The notes: generated from the sequence alone by a model not told the origin. Counted from the first letter of the stretch, positions 12,619 to 23,354 are shown. The stretch: DNA of 64,000 bases from Narthecium ossifragum (GCA_963920575.1 OY986968.1:25302129-25366128), one strand, 5' to 3'. Translations and numbers: made by a program.

Positions 12619-12698
12619 GAGTCATTGTCGGGCACTTGACCGCGCCAACTTTCGATGCCGCACGCCAAGGCCCGTGTCATAGGCTCAAGGCCCTGACA
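12308..12698 (-). repeat. Truncated 5' LTR of the chromovirus
   Basis: These 391 bp match the first 400 bp of the 3' LTR and then jump straight into reverse transcriptase at 12307. The rest of the LTR, the primer-binding site, gag and protease are gone, so one internal deletion of several kilobases is the simplest reading. The LTR part happens to be open in the pol frame and so extends the reading frame. Confidence 0.8.
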
Positions 12699-13426
12699 CC
12701 TATCCCCTACCTCCTCTGATCTAGTTGTAATTTTTCTTCTTTTCGGTTTGCAGCCCATGGGCTTATCTAATACAGAAAAAAGACTTGGACGCATCAGTCT
12801 CCGAATCACATGAATCTTTCTTTTTTTTCACTTTTCTACTTTTTTTATTCTCTTGCATTATTTGACTTGGTTCTCTGCACTTGTATAATTTCGAAGCACA
12901 TAAAATCTCTTATTTTTGCAGTTTTATATTATTTGACTTGGTCCTTTACACTCGTATTTTGTGCATCGATTTAAGACTCGTAAACATTGATAATAAAAAA
13001 AATCGATACTTCCACACCAATATATAGAATCTAATATGAGACATCTTTCATGGGTATGGGTTGAGACGTCTTTTTAGTCAATCGAGTCCACATCCGATGG
13101 TTTCTAATAATGAAACATCTTTCCCTAAATCTATGATATACGAGACACCTTCAGCAAAAGATTTTCATGGGTTTGAGGTCTTCATGTCTGATAGTTTCTA
13201 ATATGAGAAATCATTCTCTGTTATATACCTACGAGACGTCTAATAATAAGAGGGTTTGAAGACTTTATTATATCCAATATTGGTTTCTGAAATGAGACTT
13301 TGATGGGGTTGAAGTCCGACGTGGTCTCGTAGCTTTAGCACAGTCGGCTGAAAATCTAATGCAAATACATGGTAGTCCACGTCCTTTCCCTATTCTCATG
13401 CGAAAATCTTATACCTCTACGTCATT
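12699..13426. repeat. Left arm of a large inverted duplication, inner part
   Basis: This is the reverse complement, with divergence, of 15919-16806. Matching landmarks include the phrase GCAAACCGAAAAGAAG (inverted at 12734) and the GAGACGTCTAATA block near 13225 with its partner near 16100. Bases 12722-12778 hold a LINE 3' end ending GGGCTTATCTAATAC, with which the remnant at 8165 resumes after the gypsy insertion. No gene is seen. Confidence 0.7.
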
Positions 13427-13474
13427 ATCTCGTACCCTACAGTGTATGATCAACTCCAAAACAGGGAGGCACAG

Positions 13475-13790
13475 GAATATATCCTACTAATATATTCTCA
13501 GTTATTCCTAGATAGATAGATGTAACGGTGAGAACTGAGAGCAACGGGGGAGGAGCTGGTATATCAGATCCAAAACTGAGTTTTGAGAACATGGCGGCAA
13601 AACTGGTATATTCTCAGTTAAAACGATATTACGGTGGGACCCATTAAAACGATATTACGGTGGGTATATATACTACTAATGTATTCTCAGTTATTCCTAG
13701 ATAGATAGATGTAACGGTGAGAAGAGAGCAACGGGGGAGGAGCTGTTACATCAGATCCAAAACTGAGTTTTGTGATCATGGCGGTGCCCC
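13475..13790. repeat. Direct duplication of about 110 bp, period 189
   Basis: The block TATTCTCAGTTATTCC...GAGCAACGGGGGAGGAGCTG...CCAAAACTGAGTTTTG occurs at 13493-13600 and again at 13682-13785 with a few changes. A shorter repeat, AAAACGATATTACGGTGGG, sits twice between them (near 13620 and 13647). There is no coding potential. Confidence 0.7.
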
Positions 13791-13796
13791 ATCGAC

Positions 13797-13880
13797 AAAA
13801 CTGAGTTTTCTGGTCTTAGACATAATACGAGATGGGCTGAGTTTTAAGCCCATCGCGTATTACAAAACTCAGTTTTCTTC
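13797..13880. repeat. Imperfect hairpin palindrome
   Basis: A 16-bp inner stem (13823-13838 with 13847-13862, one mismatch) and an 8-nt loop are flanked by AAAACTGAGTTTT on the left and AAAACTCAGTTTT on the right, themselves complementary. The whole folds over about 80 nt. It looks like a small foldback element; no target duplication is clear. Confidence 0.6.
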
Positions 13881-14725
13881 TTAAAAGATGTCACGGTAAA
13901 GTGGAACATCTTTATTAAGTTGTGAGAAGTACTGTTACCTGAGTTGTGTCAAGTTTTCATATAAGTATTATGGTGGTGATCCTGGGGACAGCCTAATTAA
14001 GACTTGTAAATATAATACTCGTAAACATTAACCAAGTGTGAAGTCAAGTACTTAATTTAAATATGAGTTCTGTTCATGAACAGACCCACGGCATGAACAT
14101 GACACATCATAATGCAGGAAGGGGCAGTCGTATTCGTGTTGAAGCCTTCAACACGAATTTTTTGCTTATCTTATATTATGATCAAACAAAAAATAAAGAT
14201 AAACATCATGTTGTGTGTCCTGTCCATGTTGCGTTTCCTGTCCATGTTAGCATAAATCCACTTCCATATTACATGAATATGAGTACAAGACATAAATCCA
14301 CTTCCACGAAGGATTTATGAGTAGAAGACGTTAATCTCATATTATAATCAAAGATCGATGCATCGACACCATGATATAATCTAATATAAGACATCTTTAT
14401 TAGGCAGCGAAAAGGATTGCAACCTGAGTTGAGTAGAGAGGGGTATGGGATTCGAAGGGGGGGCGTTGGGTGACGTCAAGGGTTGGGGAATCCGGAATCC
14501 GGTGGGGGAATTCCGATGCACATACGATCCAACGGTTTATGTGTGCATCGGTCGGGCGTCTGATGTGCATCGGTTGCACGGTTGCCCTCCGAATCCGAGT
14601 TTAAACGGGTCTCACCGTGATATCGGATTAAATCGTGACTGTGGATTCAGATGGACGGCCACGATTAATCACGTTATTTCAAGGAGTGACTAAGTCACCA
14701 CCACCTGAGGAGGCCTTCTACCTGT

Positions 14726-14736
14726 TTATATATGCA
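14726..14736 (+). promoter_or_regulatory. Candidate TATA box of the first B3 gene
   Basis: TTTATATATGC lies about 120 bp before the ATG at 14856, a normal distance for a plant promoter. It is assigned by position and sequence only. Confidence 0.5.
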
Positions 14737-14855
14737 GATCCCCCCTCCCCCCCTGGCTTCCTCGATCGAAGAAAGATAGAAAACCCTATCTATTCTCGCA
14801 TCTACAACTCTTTCTTGCTTGCAGGTGATCAGAGGAAGCGAGAAGAGAAAAGAAG

Positions 14856-15461
14856 ATGAAGCCTGCCACGTCCAACAAGGGGAAAGAGGTTGACACAACG
14901 TCTCACCTCCCTCGCGTGGTGCCGAAGTGGTTGATGGATCTCGTGGAGAAGAACGGGGGCTCGGGGCTCCAGTTCTTGATGGAGAAGACTCTCAAGAAGT
15001 CCGATGTGCTCTCGCAGCAGAATCGGCTGATCATCCCATGCAAAGACATGGAAGTCCACTTCCTTCCGATGCTCTCCGACGCCGAGAAGGCTGCTGCCAA
15101 CTTCATCAAGAAGGCCGGGAAGGAGGGGGAGTCCAGCTCTGATGATGGTGGTGGTGATGGGAAGGAGAAGGCGAAGCGGAGGAAGAAGGAGAAGGGGAGG
15201 GAGCATGAGGGTCTCAGGGTGTGGATGTACGTCAGGAGCGGGTGGCGGTTTAGGGTGGCGCTGACGCGGTGGGACAGCAGCACTAGCAGAGTCGTGAAGG
15301 GCGACGAGTGGAAGATGGTTCGCGTTTGGAGCCAACTCAGTGCTGGAGATCAGGTCGAGATGTGGGGGTTCCGCCAGGGCCCGGACAAGGAGCTGTGCCT
15401 CGTGATTGCTAAGAAGAGCGTTCCGGAGACTGCATGCGTGAGGAACGGTATGATGCCATGA
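14856..15461 (+). CDS. B3 domain (DUF313-type) transcription-factor-like protein, copy 1
   Basis: A single-exon, 201-residue frame opening at ATG 14856. Residues 18-75 carry the conserved family block (LPRVVPKWLMDLVEKNGG, FLMEKTLKKSDV, QQNRLIIP) and residues 122-190 the second half of the B3 fold (VWMYVRSGWRFRVALTRWD, then KGDEWKMVRVW, VEMWGFRQG and LCLVIAKKSVP). Between them is a Ser/Asp/Gly linker (91-102) and a lysine/arginine run (103-115) that could act as a nuclear signal. Plant B3 proteins of this group are putative DNA-binding factors and most have no known target. It stands alone in the spacer of a large inverted duplication and has an intact paralogue at 23355. It is full length relative to that copy. 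Confidence 0.85.
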   Translation: MKPATSNKGKEVDTTSHLPRVVPKWLMDLVEKNGGSGLQFLMEKTLKKSDVLSQQNRLIIPCKDMEVHFLPMLSDAEKAAANFIKKAGKEGESSSDDGGGDGKEKAKRRKKEKGREHEGLRVWMYVRSGWRFRVALTRWDSSTSRVVKGDEWKMVRVWSQLSAGDQVEMWGFRQGPDKELCLVIAKKSVPETACVRNGMMP

Positions 15462-15918
15462 TGATGCTTAGGGTGTTCTTGGTTTATTTCTTGAGGTATC
15501 TTTGGTTTTTGTTGCTGTTTTGGAGTTGATAATACACTGTAGGGTTGGTTTCATTAATTGTTGTTGTTTGAAGTCTTGTATTAATCACCTGGGAAGTCTG
15601 TAATAAGAGTTCTTCAATTCGCCAAGGGCATTTTGTCCTATGTATTTTTTCACCTTTATATATGGATGGTAAGCTTTTAAGAAACGAGAAAGATATGTGC
15701 CTTCATCATGTCCAGTCAAGTGGCGGACCGTCTAGGGTCAGTTCATCCTCCATATATAGTTTCGTATGAAGTTAAACTAGAGTATTTAGTTTTGACTGGT
15801 ATATTATTAGTCTGTAACTCTGTAAGGTAACTTCTTGAATTCTCTCTTTCGAGATAAATACATGGTCATCAGCCTCCTCTGGGCTCATCTATAAAAAATA
15901 ATAATAACAATAATATTA
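15462..15918. other. 3' flank of B3 copy 1
   Basis: AT-rich sequence after the stop codon with no reading frame of note. Several AATAA-like words occur, for example near 15893, but no single polyadenylation site can be chosen. An ATAATAATAACAATAATATTAATAAT-like simple-sequence patch lies near 15895-15920. Confidence 0.5.
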
Positions 15919-17140
15919 ATAATGACGTAGAGGTATTATTAATAGAGAGCCGTTGAAGACGTGGACTAGCATGTATTTGCATTAGATTTTCAGCCGACTC
16001 TGCTGGAGCTACGAGACCACGTCGGACTTCAACCCCATCAAAGTCTCATATTAGAAACCAATATTGGATATAATAAAGTCTTCAAACCCTCTAATTATTA
16101 GACGTCTCGTAGGTATATAACAGAGAATGATTTCTCATATTAGAAACCATCAGACATGAAGACCTCAAACCCATGAAAGTCTTTTGCTGAAGGTGTCTCG
16201 TATATAATAGATCTAGGGAAAGATGCTTCATTATTAGAAACCATCGGATGTGGACTCATCCACAAAAAAAGACATCTCAACCCATGAAAGATGTCTCGTA
16301 TTAGATTCTATTGGTGTGAAAGTATCGATCTTTAATTGATGTTTGCAACTCTTAAATCGATGCTCAAAATATGACGCAAAGAACCAACTCAGATAATATT
16401 AAATCGATGCAAAAAATAAAATACGAGTGTAGAGAACCATTGGTGTGGAAGATGTCTCGTATTAGATTCTATTAGATCCTATTGGTGTAAAGGTATCCAC
16501 CTTTGATCAATGTTTGCAAGTTTGAAATCGATGCATAAAATAAAATACGAGTGTAGAGAGCCAAGTCAAATAATATAAAAGCGCACGAGCAAGAGATTTT
16601 ATGTACTTCGAAATTATACAAGTGTAGAGAACCAAGACAAATAACGTCAGAGAATAAAAAAGTAGAAAAGTGAAAAACAAAAAGAAACATTTATGTGATT
16701 TGGAGAGTGATGCATCAAAGTCTTTTTTCTGTATTAGATAAGCCCCTGGGCTGCAAACCGAAAAGAAGAAAAATTACAACGAGATCATAGGATGTAGGGG
16801 ATAGGCCCCCGCCCAACGCCCATTTTGTGCGCGCTTTGATGATTTTGTGCCTCCGGATTAGATTTCCAACGAATGTGTACAAAAACAATACTCATGATCA
16901 ATTGGGAAGTCACACGGCCAGTCAAACCGGCTATAATGAACCCCACCGCAAGATCGAGCCCGACTCCACGACAAGTTTCAGGAGCACCTTCTTGCTGACT
17001 CAAGCTCCGCCTTCACTATTGAGTTAGTATGACTGATTCTTCTAAGTTCATGAGACAAGCACACAAGATTATGATAAAAAAAATATAAGAATTACTGAAT
17101 TAATCTATCACTAAGGCTTCTCTTTTTTATTAGGTTGTGA
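15919..17140. repeat. Right arm of the large inverted duplication
   Basis: This is the inverted counterpart of 12699-13426 (inner part, 15919-16806) and of about 8035-8423 (outer part, 16807-17140). The continuity of this arm shows that the gypsy element at 8424-12698 split the left arm after the duplication formed. The sub-block with CTCGTATTAGATTCTATTGG recurs inside the arm near 16294 and 16457, a secondary tandem duplication. On the minus strand 17040-16735 is the LINE RNase H end (GFIIAGLTG, FVHIRWKSNPEAQ) and its 3' tail. Confidence 0.7.
16735..17040 (-). pseudogene. LINE RNase H 3' end, inverted copy
   Basis: Minus-strand frame 17003-16785 reads VGLDLAVGFI, then FVHIRWKSNPEA and HQSAHKMG, matching the last strands and helix of plant LINE RNase H (compare GFINEKYDW and FLHIPRKMNSLAHEV at 19250-19400). 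The tail sequence ending GGGCTTATCTAATAC is the LINE 3' end. The fragment is 5'-truncated and not functional. Confidence 0.6.
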
Positions 17141-18225
17141 AAAGTATTGCATGCAACAAAATAGAATATAAAAATTGCATGGTTGATCAATCATGACCAA
17201 CTCTTATCGAACTCTCTTTATTCACACACAGCCCATTAGTAGCTCAAGTTAGTGTATGGTGCTAATTGGTCTTCAGGTCAAATACTTAAATCTCTAAATT
17301 TGTTGAAAATATAGAGTATTTGTCTCCCTAAATCAGGGTAAAAAACTTAACTAATCGAAAAAAGAACCAACTTTCTTCTCTCTATTGGAAGATAAAAATA
17401 AATGAAAGAGTCGAATATATACTTTTACTCCGAGAATGTAAGTAGCCTGGAACGCTCGTTTAGCATGTGAGAGATACCTGCATTTTGGTCACCATTATTT
17501 GTAACTTGTTTTGTAATCAGCCGAAGGCCTCATCTCATCAAAAAAAAAAAAAAAATTAGCCTTTAATTATATCGTTCCTGCTTATTGATTGGATGCATGA
17601 ATTCTTGTGTCAGTTTTTCATTGTTTTTATTTTCTGAACTTTTGTATCCATCTGTTCTTTTGGTGGGATGTTATTAGGCCAAGCTGTAAATTAAGTTTCT
17701 TGAATTTGATTCTCTTCCAAGATAAATACATATTGGGTCATAAGTAATGCATCGGTCTCAGTGTTAATTCATTACTCGAAAGCACTAGATAGCAAGCGGG
17801 ATAGTGCTATGGTTTTTCTTGATTTGTTTCTTGAAAGATCTAGCTTAAGTTTTTGTTCCTGTTTATGAATGGAGTCCTTAAATTCTGGGGTGGGATACTT
17901 AATATTGGTCTGAACTTTTGTATTTAGATTCTTTGGATGTTACACTACTCAGTCTGTAAGGGTTCTTGAAATTTTGCTCTTCCCATATAAGGCGTAGTAG
18001 CTTTGCCCTAAATTATTTTTCTTTGAAATAAATAGGTAATATATAATGAATAGATTTGAGTAAGTATGGCTTCATGGTAGGGTATGATATCCTAACATGA
18101 TTAAGATTCGTATTTAACTCCTATAAGCCATTGAAATCCGAATCACGTTCAGATTATACACCTAGTAGGGGCCGGTTGGACTATAATAGCTCCAAGGATA
18201 ATTCAGGAGCTTCTTTTGGTCGACT
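17141..18225. repeat. AT-rich intergenic region with a duplicated block
   Basis: Bases 17000-17515 recur in the same orientation at 25225-25735, including the phrase GATTATGATAAAAAA and the later AACGCTCGTTTAGCATGTGA. The remainder (17515-18225) is AT-rich with a poly-A run near 17540 and no gene. Confidence 0.65.
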
Positions 18226-18229
18226 CTTC

Positions 18230-18240
18230 CTATATATATT
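18230..18240 (+). promoter_or_regulatory. Candidate TATA box upstream of a B3 pseudogene
   Basis: CTATATATATT lies about 70 bp before the ATG of the decayed copy at 18304. Similar placing is seen for the other copies, which suggests the duplication carried its promoter. Confidence 0.4.
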
Positions 18241-18303
18241 CTTGCATCCAGCTCTATTTTTTTTTTTTCCATCTTTCTTGTAGAGCTGTGAGAGAGGTAG
18301 AAG

Positions 18304-19878
18304 ATGCAGGCGGCTGATCATATGAAAGACAAGGAGGTGGGCGAGGCCCAACTCCCTCAGGTGTCGCTGGAGCTCCGTCTCGGGCCACCGTGGACGCCTG
18401 TGGAGTAGGTCAACGTCGCCGGCGCCTATCGCGCCGACCCCCAATGGGTTGTCGACTTCGTGACCAGCAAGGCCGGCCATGATGACCTCCGCTTCCTGAT
18501 GTCGAATATCCTCAAGAACTCCAACGTCATGCAGAGCCAGGTGTCCAATACAAAGAACGACGAGGCCCAACTCCCTCAGGTGTCGCTGGAGCTCAGCTTC
18601 GGGATCGGGACGGAACCGCCTGTCGAGGTGCAGCCCAACATCGCCAGCGCCTCTCGCGTCGCTCCCTGATGGGTTGTCGACTTGGTGAGCAGCAAGGGCG
18701 ACCGTGACCTCCGCTTCCTGATGTCGAAGACCCTCACGGAGTCCGACGTCAATCCGAGCCAGAACCGCCTGCAGAACCGCCTGCTCATCCACAGTGGAGG
18801 ATTGTTGGTTGCTTCTTACGGGCTCAGGGAGAAAGAAACGAGGCGAGTGGGGATCCAGGGTCGCATACTTGTTGTGGTGGCTATGGAAGGAGCACAATGC
18901 TATGATATTTGAGAAGGGAAGTTTGTCACCGGAGCGGCTTAGTCGTCTAATTTTTTGGCAAGTGAGGGAGTTCAGATCTACTATATAATCACATGTACAC
19001 GCTGTTGTGCCTTTGGGAACTCGGCTACCAGCATTGACACTCCGAGCGGATGTGGTTTTCAGTAATGGCATTGCAGGGCTACGGGTGGTATGCTTTCTCA
19101 ATGGTGTAACTTCTCCGGCGTGGACCTGGGGTGCTTGTCAGACAGTCGGGTCAGTTGTAATGTCCGAATTGCTGGCGATATGAGGGGTTTGGAGGAGGCT
19201 TGTCGGCGGGGTCTGTGTGGGATTGTGGTGGAGTCAGATTCGCTACTGGTTGTGGGGTTCATTAATGAGAAGTACGATTGGCCACGCGAGCTTAGGGGTA
19301 TTTTGCGAGAAATCTAGTGGGTGACGACGCAGTTCGTGACAACGTGCTTTCTTCACATTCCCCGGAAGATGAATTCCCTAGCTCATGAGGTAGCGAGTTG
19401 GACAAGGTGGTCTGCGGCCATTTAAATAGGTGCATACAACTCTGACTCTCTTTCTTCTTTGTAACTTTGATTTTCTTTTGTAACTCAGCCCTTGCTTATC
19501 TAATAAAATAAAAAAATCCAAGCCGAGGACGTTGACACCTTCATCCTCCCGGCTCTCTCAGACGCCGAGAAGGAAGCAGCCAATCTTAATTCATAATCCA
19601 GAGCCAAAGAAGGGCAAGCGGAAGACGAGAGCTGAGAAGAAGAGGGCGCCCGGGAAGAACCGCGAGGGCCTTGGCGTCATGGTTTACATACGTGGCGGCG
19701 GGCAGTTTGAGTTAAAGTTGATGCGAAGGGACTAAAGGGGACGGTGTTCAAGGGGGAGAACTTAAGACCTGTACGTCTTCCTCGTTGGCGACTTTAAACT
19801 TGGGTCTGAGTTGGCTGCGTGGGGATTCCGTTGTGGTGCAGCCGGTGAGCTCTGCATGGTCTTCTGCAAGGAAGAGAC
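18304..19878 (+). pseudogene. B3 (DUF313-type) pseudogene, copy 2, split by a LINE
   Basis: The frame opens at ATG 18304 and shows the family block PQWVVDFV...DLRFLM, but has an in-frame TAG at 18405-18407. The N-terminal block is then duplicated: QLPQVSLEL occurs at 18343 and again at 18567, and a second LRFLMSKTLTESDV follows near 18710. The gene is interrupted after LLIH (about 18792) by a LINE and resumes at 19512 with TFILPALSDAEKEAAN, a basic linker, GLGVMVYIRGGGQFELKLMRRD, then stops and frameshifts before AAWGFRCG...ELCMVFCKEE near 19878. It cannot make the full protein. A 306-residue frame on the opposite strand here is a shadow. Confidence 0.8.
18793..19511 (+). mobile_element. 5'-truncated LINE inserted in the B3 pseudogene
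   Basis: The segment encodes, with frameshifts, WWLWKEHNAMIFEKG...IFWQVREFRS, then the RNase H end (VVESDSLLVVGFINEKYDW and FLHIPRKMNSLAHEVASWTRWS). It ends GCTTATCTAATAAAATAAAAAAA near 19511, the poly-A-like LINE tail. ATCCA precedes the insertion and follows the tail, a short target duplication. Only the 3' 720 bp of the LINE is present, typical of abortive reverse transcription. Confidence 0.75.
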
Positions 19879-21636
19879 GACGCCACCACCGCCGCCGCCG
19901 TTATTAGCCTGCATATGAGGCTTTTTGATCCGACCCTCATCTTTGGGGTCTTGTTGCATAGGATCTAGCCACAGTTTGGATTGAGGAGCTACCTTTTCAT
20001 TTACGGCAATTGAATTGCGCAAGCTTTGTCTTTAAATCTTTTACTTCTACTATTTCTGATATGTCAGTCAAGTTGGAACTTTAGTAGCAATCATGAAACA
20101 GTTGACAACCTTGTTGTATATGAACGAAAGGTCGCTTTAGAACATATGGATTCTCGTGGATATATTCAGATTGTTTTTGCTTCTTCAAATATATATGGTT
20201 CTATCTTCTTGGAAATCCTTGAATTGGGCTTCTTCTATGGGCTATCTGAGCATTATACACCTTGTTCTTATTAAGCAGAGAAGATTCAGTGCCATTGATG
20301 TTGTCACTTCGACTTGAGCATTATACTAATCTGTGCTCTGTCTGAAGTCAGATCGTCCTTTCAGATGCTGCCGCATCAAAATCATTTTGCTCACTAGTGG
20401 TTTTCTCCTTTGAAAGTTAAATTAGTATGACTTAGCAGCGGACATCCTGCTAAGAAGATATTTGCGTGAAACACTTGTGCGCATGGTCTGTGCATATCAT
20501 TAGCTTCATGAGACCCAATTGGATAATCACCAATCTCGTACTTTGTGAGATTTGTTTGTCTGTTCTGGTTAAGAATGAGCACATTGCACCTTTTCTGTTC
20601 TCTCTGTTGACCTACCATGCTCTTCATATAGATTTGTCTATGCTTATTTGCACCTAGATTGATATAGTTGAACTTCTGCCTTACCTTGTCTCCATGAGAT
20701 GGATATCACATGGGGTCACTCTTCATTCTTTTATTCATTGCTCAAGGTGATTTTTTTTTCCCTGTTGTGCAGGTTGCTCTTGATGGACCATATGTTAGAG
20801 AAAAATGGTGCAACCTATTTGCTAGTTTTATGAAAAATAACATTAGTATTTGTATTTTTGATATTGTGTGTTTCAGAATTATGATAAATATTTTTTGGAT
20901 TATGAATGAGAATCCAGTACGTTCATATAACCAAAGCTTGATTAGATAACATGGTGTAAATGTTATACAATATTATTTGAAAGTTGTGGATTGATTTCTA
21001 TTAAAAAATGAACAGGGAAAAAATTCTCTAAAAAAGGTTGCAAATAGACATGACCTTTAGCATCAGTTTTAAACCGCTACAATAATAATAAATGGTTGCA
21101 AATGAACCTTGAGCAGCAATTACAAACTGTTGTCTAAATTCACATTTGGCAACAATTTCAAACCGTTGCAAAAGAAATTTATAGCGTTGCAAAATAAACT
21201 ATAGTAGCGATTGTTTACCGCTATCAAATGAACTTAAAGCAACATTTCTCGTCACCAATGTTAAATAAGTCATTAGCAACGCTCACAAAGTCGCTGCGGT
21301 AAGACGACTAGCAACGGTTGGGAACCGCTGTGAAAATATTTTTATTTGACTAATTTGTCTTGGATCTGTTGATGTTTAATTGGAAACTAGACACTAGCAA
21401 TGGAAATTTATGTATATCTGTAATCAGAAACCTCTTTCTCTGTATATTAATCGAGCTTGTATGCTACATCTCATGGCAAAAGCTTATCTCATTTTATTGT
21501 TGCATCTGCTAAGATGGTAATAATTAGCAAGTTCATCTACTTACTGTGGAGTTTAGAATGGATCTTCCCTTCATAGATTAGCTATGATTTTTTGGTTTGT
21601 TTTTTTTTATTTCTCTAACCTATTTTCATTTTGCAG
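19879..21636. other. Intergenic region with a CACTA-like subterminal repeat patch
   Basis: No gene is recognised. Bases 21030-21330 contain many direct and inverted variants of GCAACGGTT and AACCGTTGC (for example AAACCGTTGC near 21152 and GCAACGGTTGGGAACCGC near 21313), the kind of subterminal repeat found in plant CACTA elements. No CACTA terminus or transposase is visible. Frames at 20026-20274 and 20710-20949 have no domain. Confidence 0.4.
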
Positions 21637-22431
21637 CTATTCAAAATCAGTGAAGAAGTGGTAGTTGATGCTACGGACAAGGGAAACATAGCTCGTTTGA
21701 TTAATCACTCTGTAAGCCCTGAAATTTGAGACATTTCGTTTCTGGGACATTCAGATACAAACAGACTACTTGAGCTTCGTTCTCATTCATTCTTCAATGC
21801 TTCTTGATGCAGTGCATGCCCAATTGCTATGCGAGGATTATGGATGTAGGCGCCGATGAAACTCGCATTGTACTTATTGCAAAGACAAATGTCACTTTAG
21901 GCGAGGAGTTAACGTATTGCCACTTACCTCAGCTATTGAATTGCTATCATAAATTTGGAGAATATTTCATTTCTTTAATTTTAATCCAAATTGATACCAG
22001 TCTCAACGTGACTGTGTTGTTAGAAAGCTCAAAGGAAACTTAACTACTTAGCCTGTCAAATTGTATCTTCTAAGCAATGTGTTAAAAATGATCTCTTTTT
22101 ACTTCTGTTGAAAGGGACAGATCATTTTTTCTATAAGGTGTTGTCCCAGTTTAGTTCACTTTTTTTTTTTTTTTAATGGCCGGCACCTCGTCGATATGCT
22201 TACTCAAGGACTTGTAAGCTATTCCTCTTGAACTAACACAAGAAGTCAATGCAAGTGCACTCTGATTGCTTAGTATAGTTTCTTTTGCTTAGTGTGTTTT
22301 TGTTTTTGTTTTTGTTTTTACTATACAGTCATAGTTACAGGTATGATTACTTGTTTGACCCTGATGAAGGTGAGGAGTGCAAAGTGCCCTGCCTATGCAA
22401 AGCGCCAAACTGCCGGAAATTCATGAATTAG
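21637..22431 (+). pseudogene. 3' end of an ATX3/4/5-like SET-domain methyltransferase gene
   Basis: Three consecutive exons with proper splice signals encode the C-terminal half of a SET domain and the post-SET motif: 21637-21711 ([20 protein letters not shown], then LINHS), 21813-21913 ([20 protein letters not shown], ending ELT) and 22341-22431 (YDYLFDPDEGEECKVPCLC, then APNCRKFMN and stop). The NHS motif, the ELTYDY motif and the post-SET cysteines are kept. In plants this subgroup of Trithorax-like enzymes methylates histone H3 lysine 4. The preceding SET exon (expected to include GWGLF and EYRGE motifs), PHD and PWWP parts are not found upstream to 19880, where B3 sequence begins. It is best read as a transposed or duplicated gene end, unless a very distant 5' part exists. 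Confidence 0.8.
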
Positions 22432-23260
22432 GTTGCCGTATACTTGGACTAATTCTCCTCCATTTGTGCCCTTTCAGTTTCAGTTTGAAGAGGTCCGATG
22501 AGCTGACTAAAATTGATTTTTGTATCATATTTGCCATTTGTTCAACAAGCTTCACGCTGAATAAATTACTGAGTGTATTATAGGCATATATGGAAAGAAG
22601 GAGGTTGTCGTTGTAAAATGCTTCATCTGTTTATTGACTAGACTATTGAGGCCTACTAATCAATGAATCAAATTTCTTCCTTGTTTAGCAGGGCTTTGTT
22701 TGATAGATTACATTTTGCTCTTAAGCTACTGGTTTTGTTTTCAATCTAAATGGTGCCATTTTTATATAAAAAAAACACCATATTGTCCAGATGTGAATCT
22801 TAAATGTGGGTGCGCCCTTATTTTTCCAATTGTACGGAAGTTGGGTGTATGATATCAGTTATTTGTCTCGAAATTGATTCCAAGCTGAGCTTGAATTATA
22901 ATCGGCTCGATCAAGTTCGCCTTGTTATGGCTCCATAACACTATTTGGCACCTTTTTCTTTGTTTTATTTTTTTCAAAATCATATTTTGTAAATGAGTTG
23001 CACAAATCGCTTATTATGGTGGGAAATTGATGATCGGATAAATCTGTTTGGAAATGAAGTTCGACCAATCAAATTTAAATCTTGTTAGATTTAAAATTTA
23101 ATTTGAATTTAGTAGCATGCGAAAGCTTATTAAGCAAGCTCGTTAAGACTCGTTGAGGTCGACAAATTAAATAAATATCAAGCGACTGCTTAAAACTCTA
23201 CTTCAGTTTAAATTGAAATATATAGTTCGAGTCGGACTCTCCTGAGGAAACTCTATCAAC
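22432..23260. other. Intergenic, AT-rich
   Basis: This holds the 3' flank of the SET-domain fragment and the upstream flank of B3 copy 3. No further gene, RNA or transposon terminus was recognised. Confidence 0.5.
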
Positions 23261-23266
23261 CCTATG

Positions 23267-23279
23267 TCTATATATAAAG
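23267..23279 (+). promoter_or_regulatory. Candidate TATA box of B3 copy 3
   Basis: TCTATATATAAAG lies about 85 bp before the ATG at 23355. The near-identical paralogue at 29284 has GAATATATAAAGC at about 28914-28926, now pushed further upstream by an insertion. Confidence 0.55.
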
Positions 23280-23354
23280 CATGGCAGGGTCTCCCTGAGG
23301 AAACCCATTCAACTCTTGCATCACTCTCTTAAATTCTTTCTAAGAGAGAAGATC

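Larger units (their letters stand above)
8424..12698 (-). mobile_element. Ty3/gypsy chromovirus retrotransposon, gag-protease deleted
   Basis: On the minus strand the order is a 5' LTR fragment (12698-12308), reverse transcriptase to chromodomain (to 9682), a polypurine tract GGTGGGGGAGG just before 9686, and a full 3' LTR (9686-8424). LTR starts are TGTCAGGG (5' copy) and TGTAAGGG (3' copy). The whole gag and protease region is missing: sequence passes directly from LTR into reverse transcriptase. Flanking bases are GGCAT (8419-8423) and CCTAT (12699-12703), an imperfect 5-bp duplication. The homologous inverted arm near 16806 lacks the element and shows the uninterrupted target. It cannot move on its own because it lacks gag. 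Confidence 0.87.

Noticed and set aside
18181..19101. 306-residue minus-strand frame
   Set aside because: It is a shadow of a B3 pseudogene and a LINE on the plus strand.
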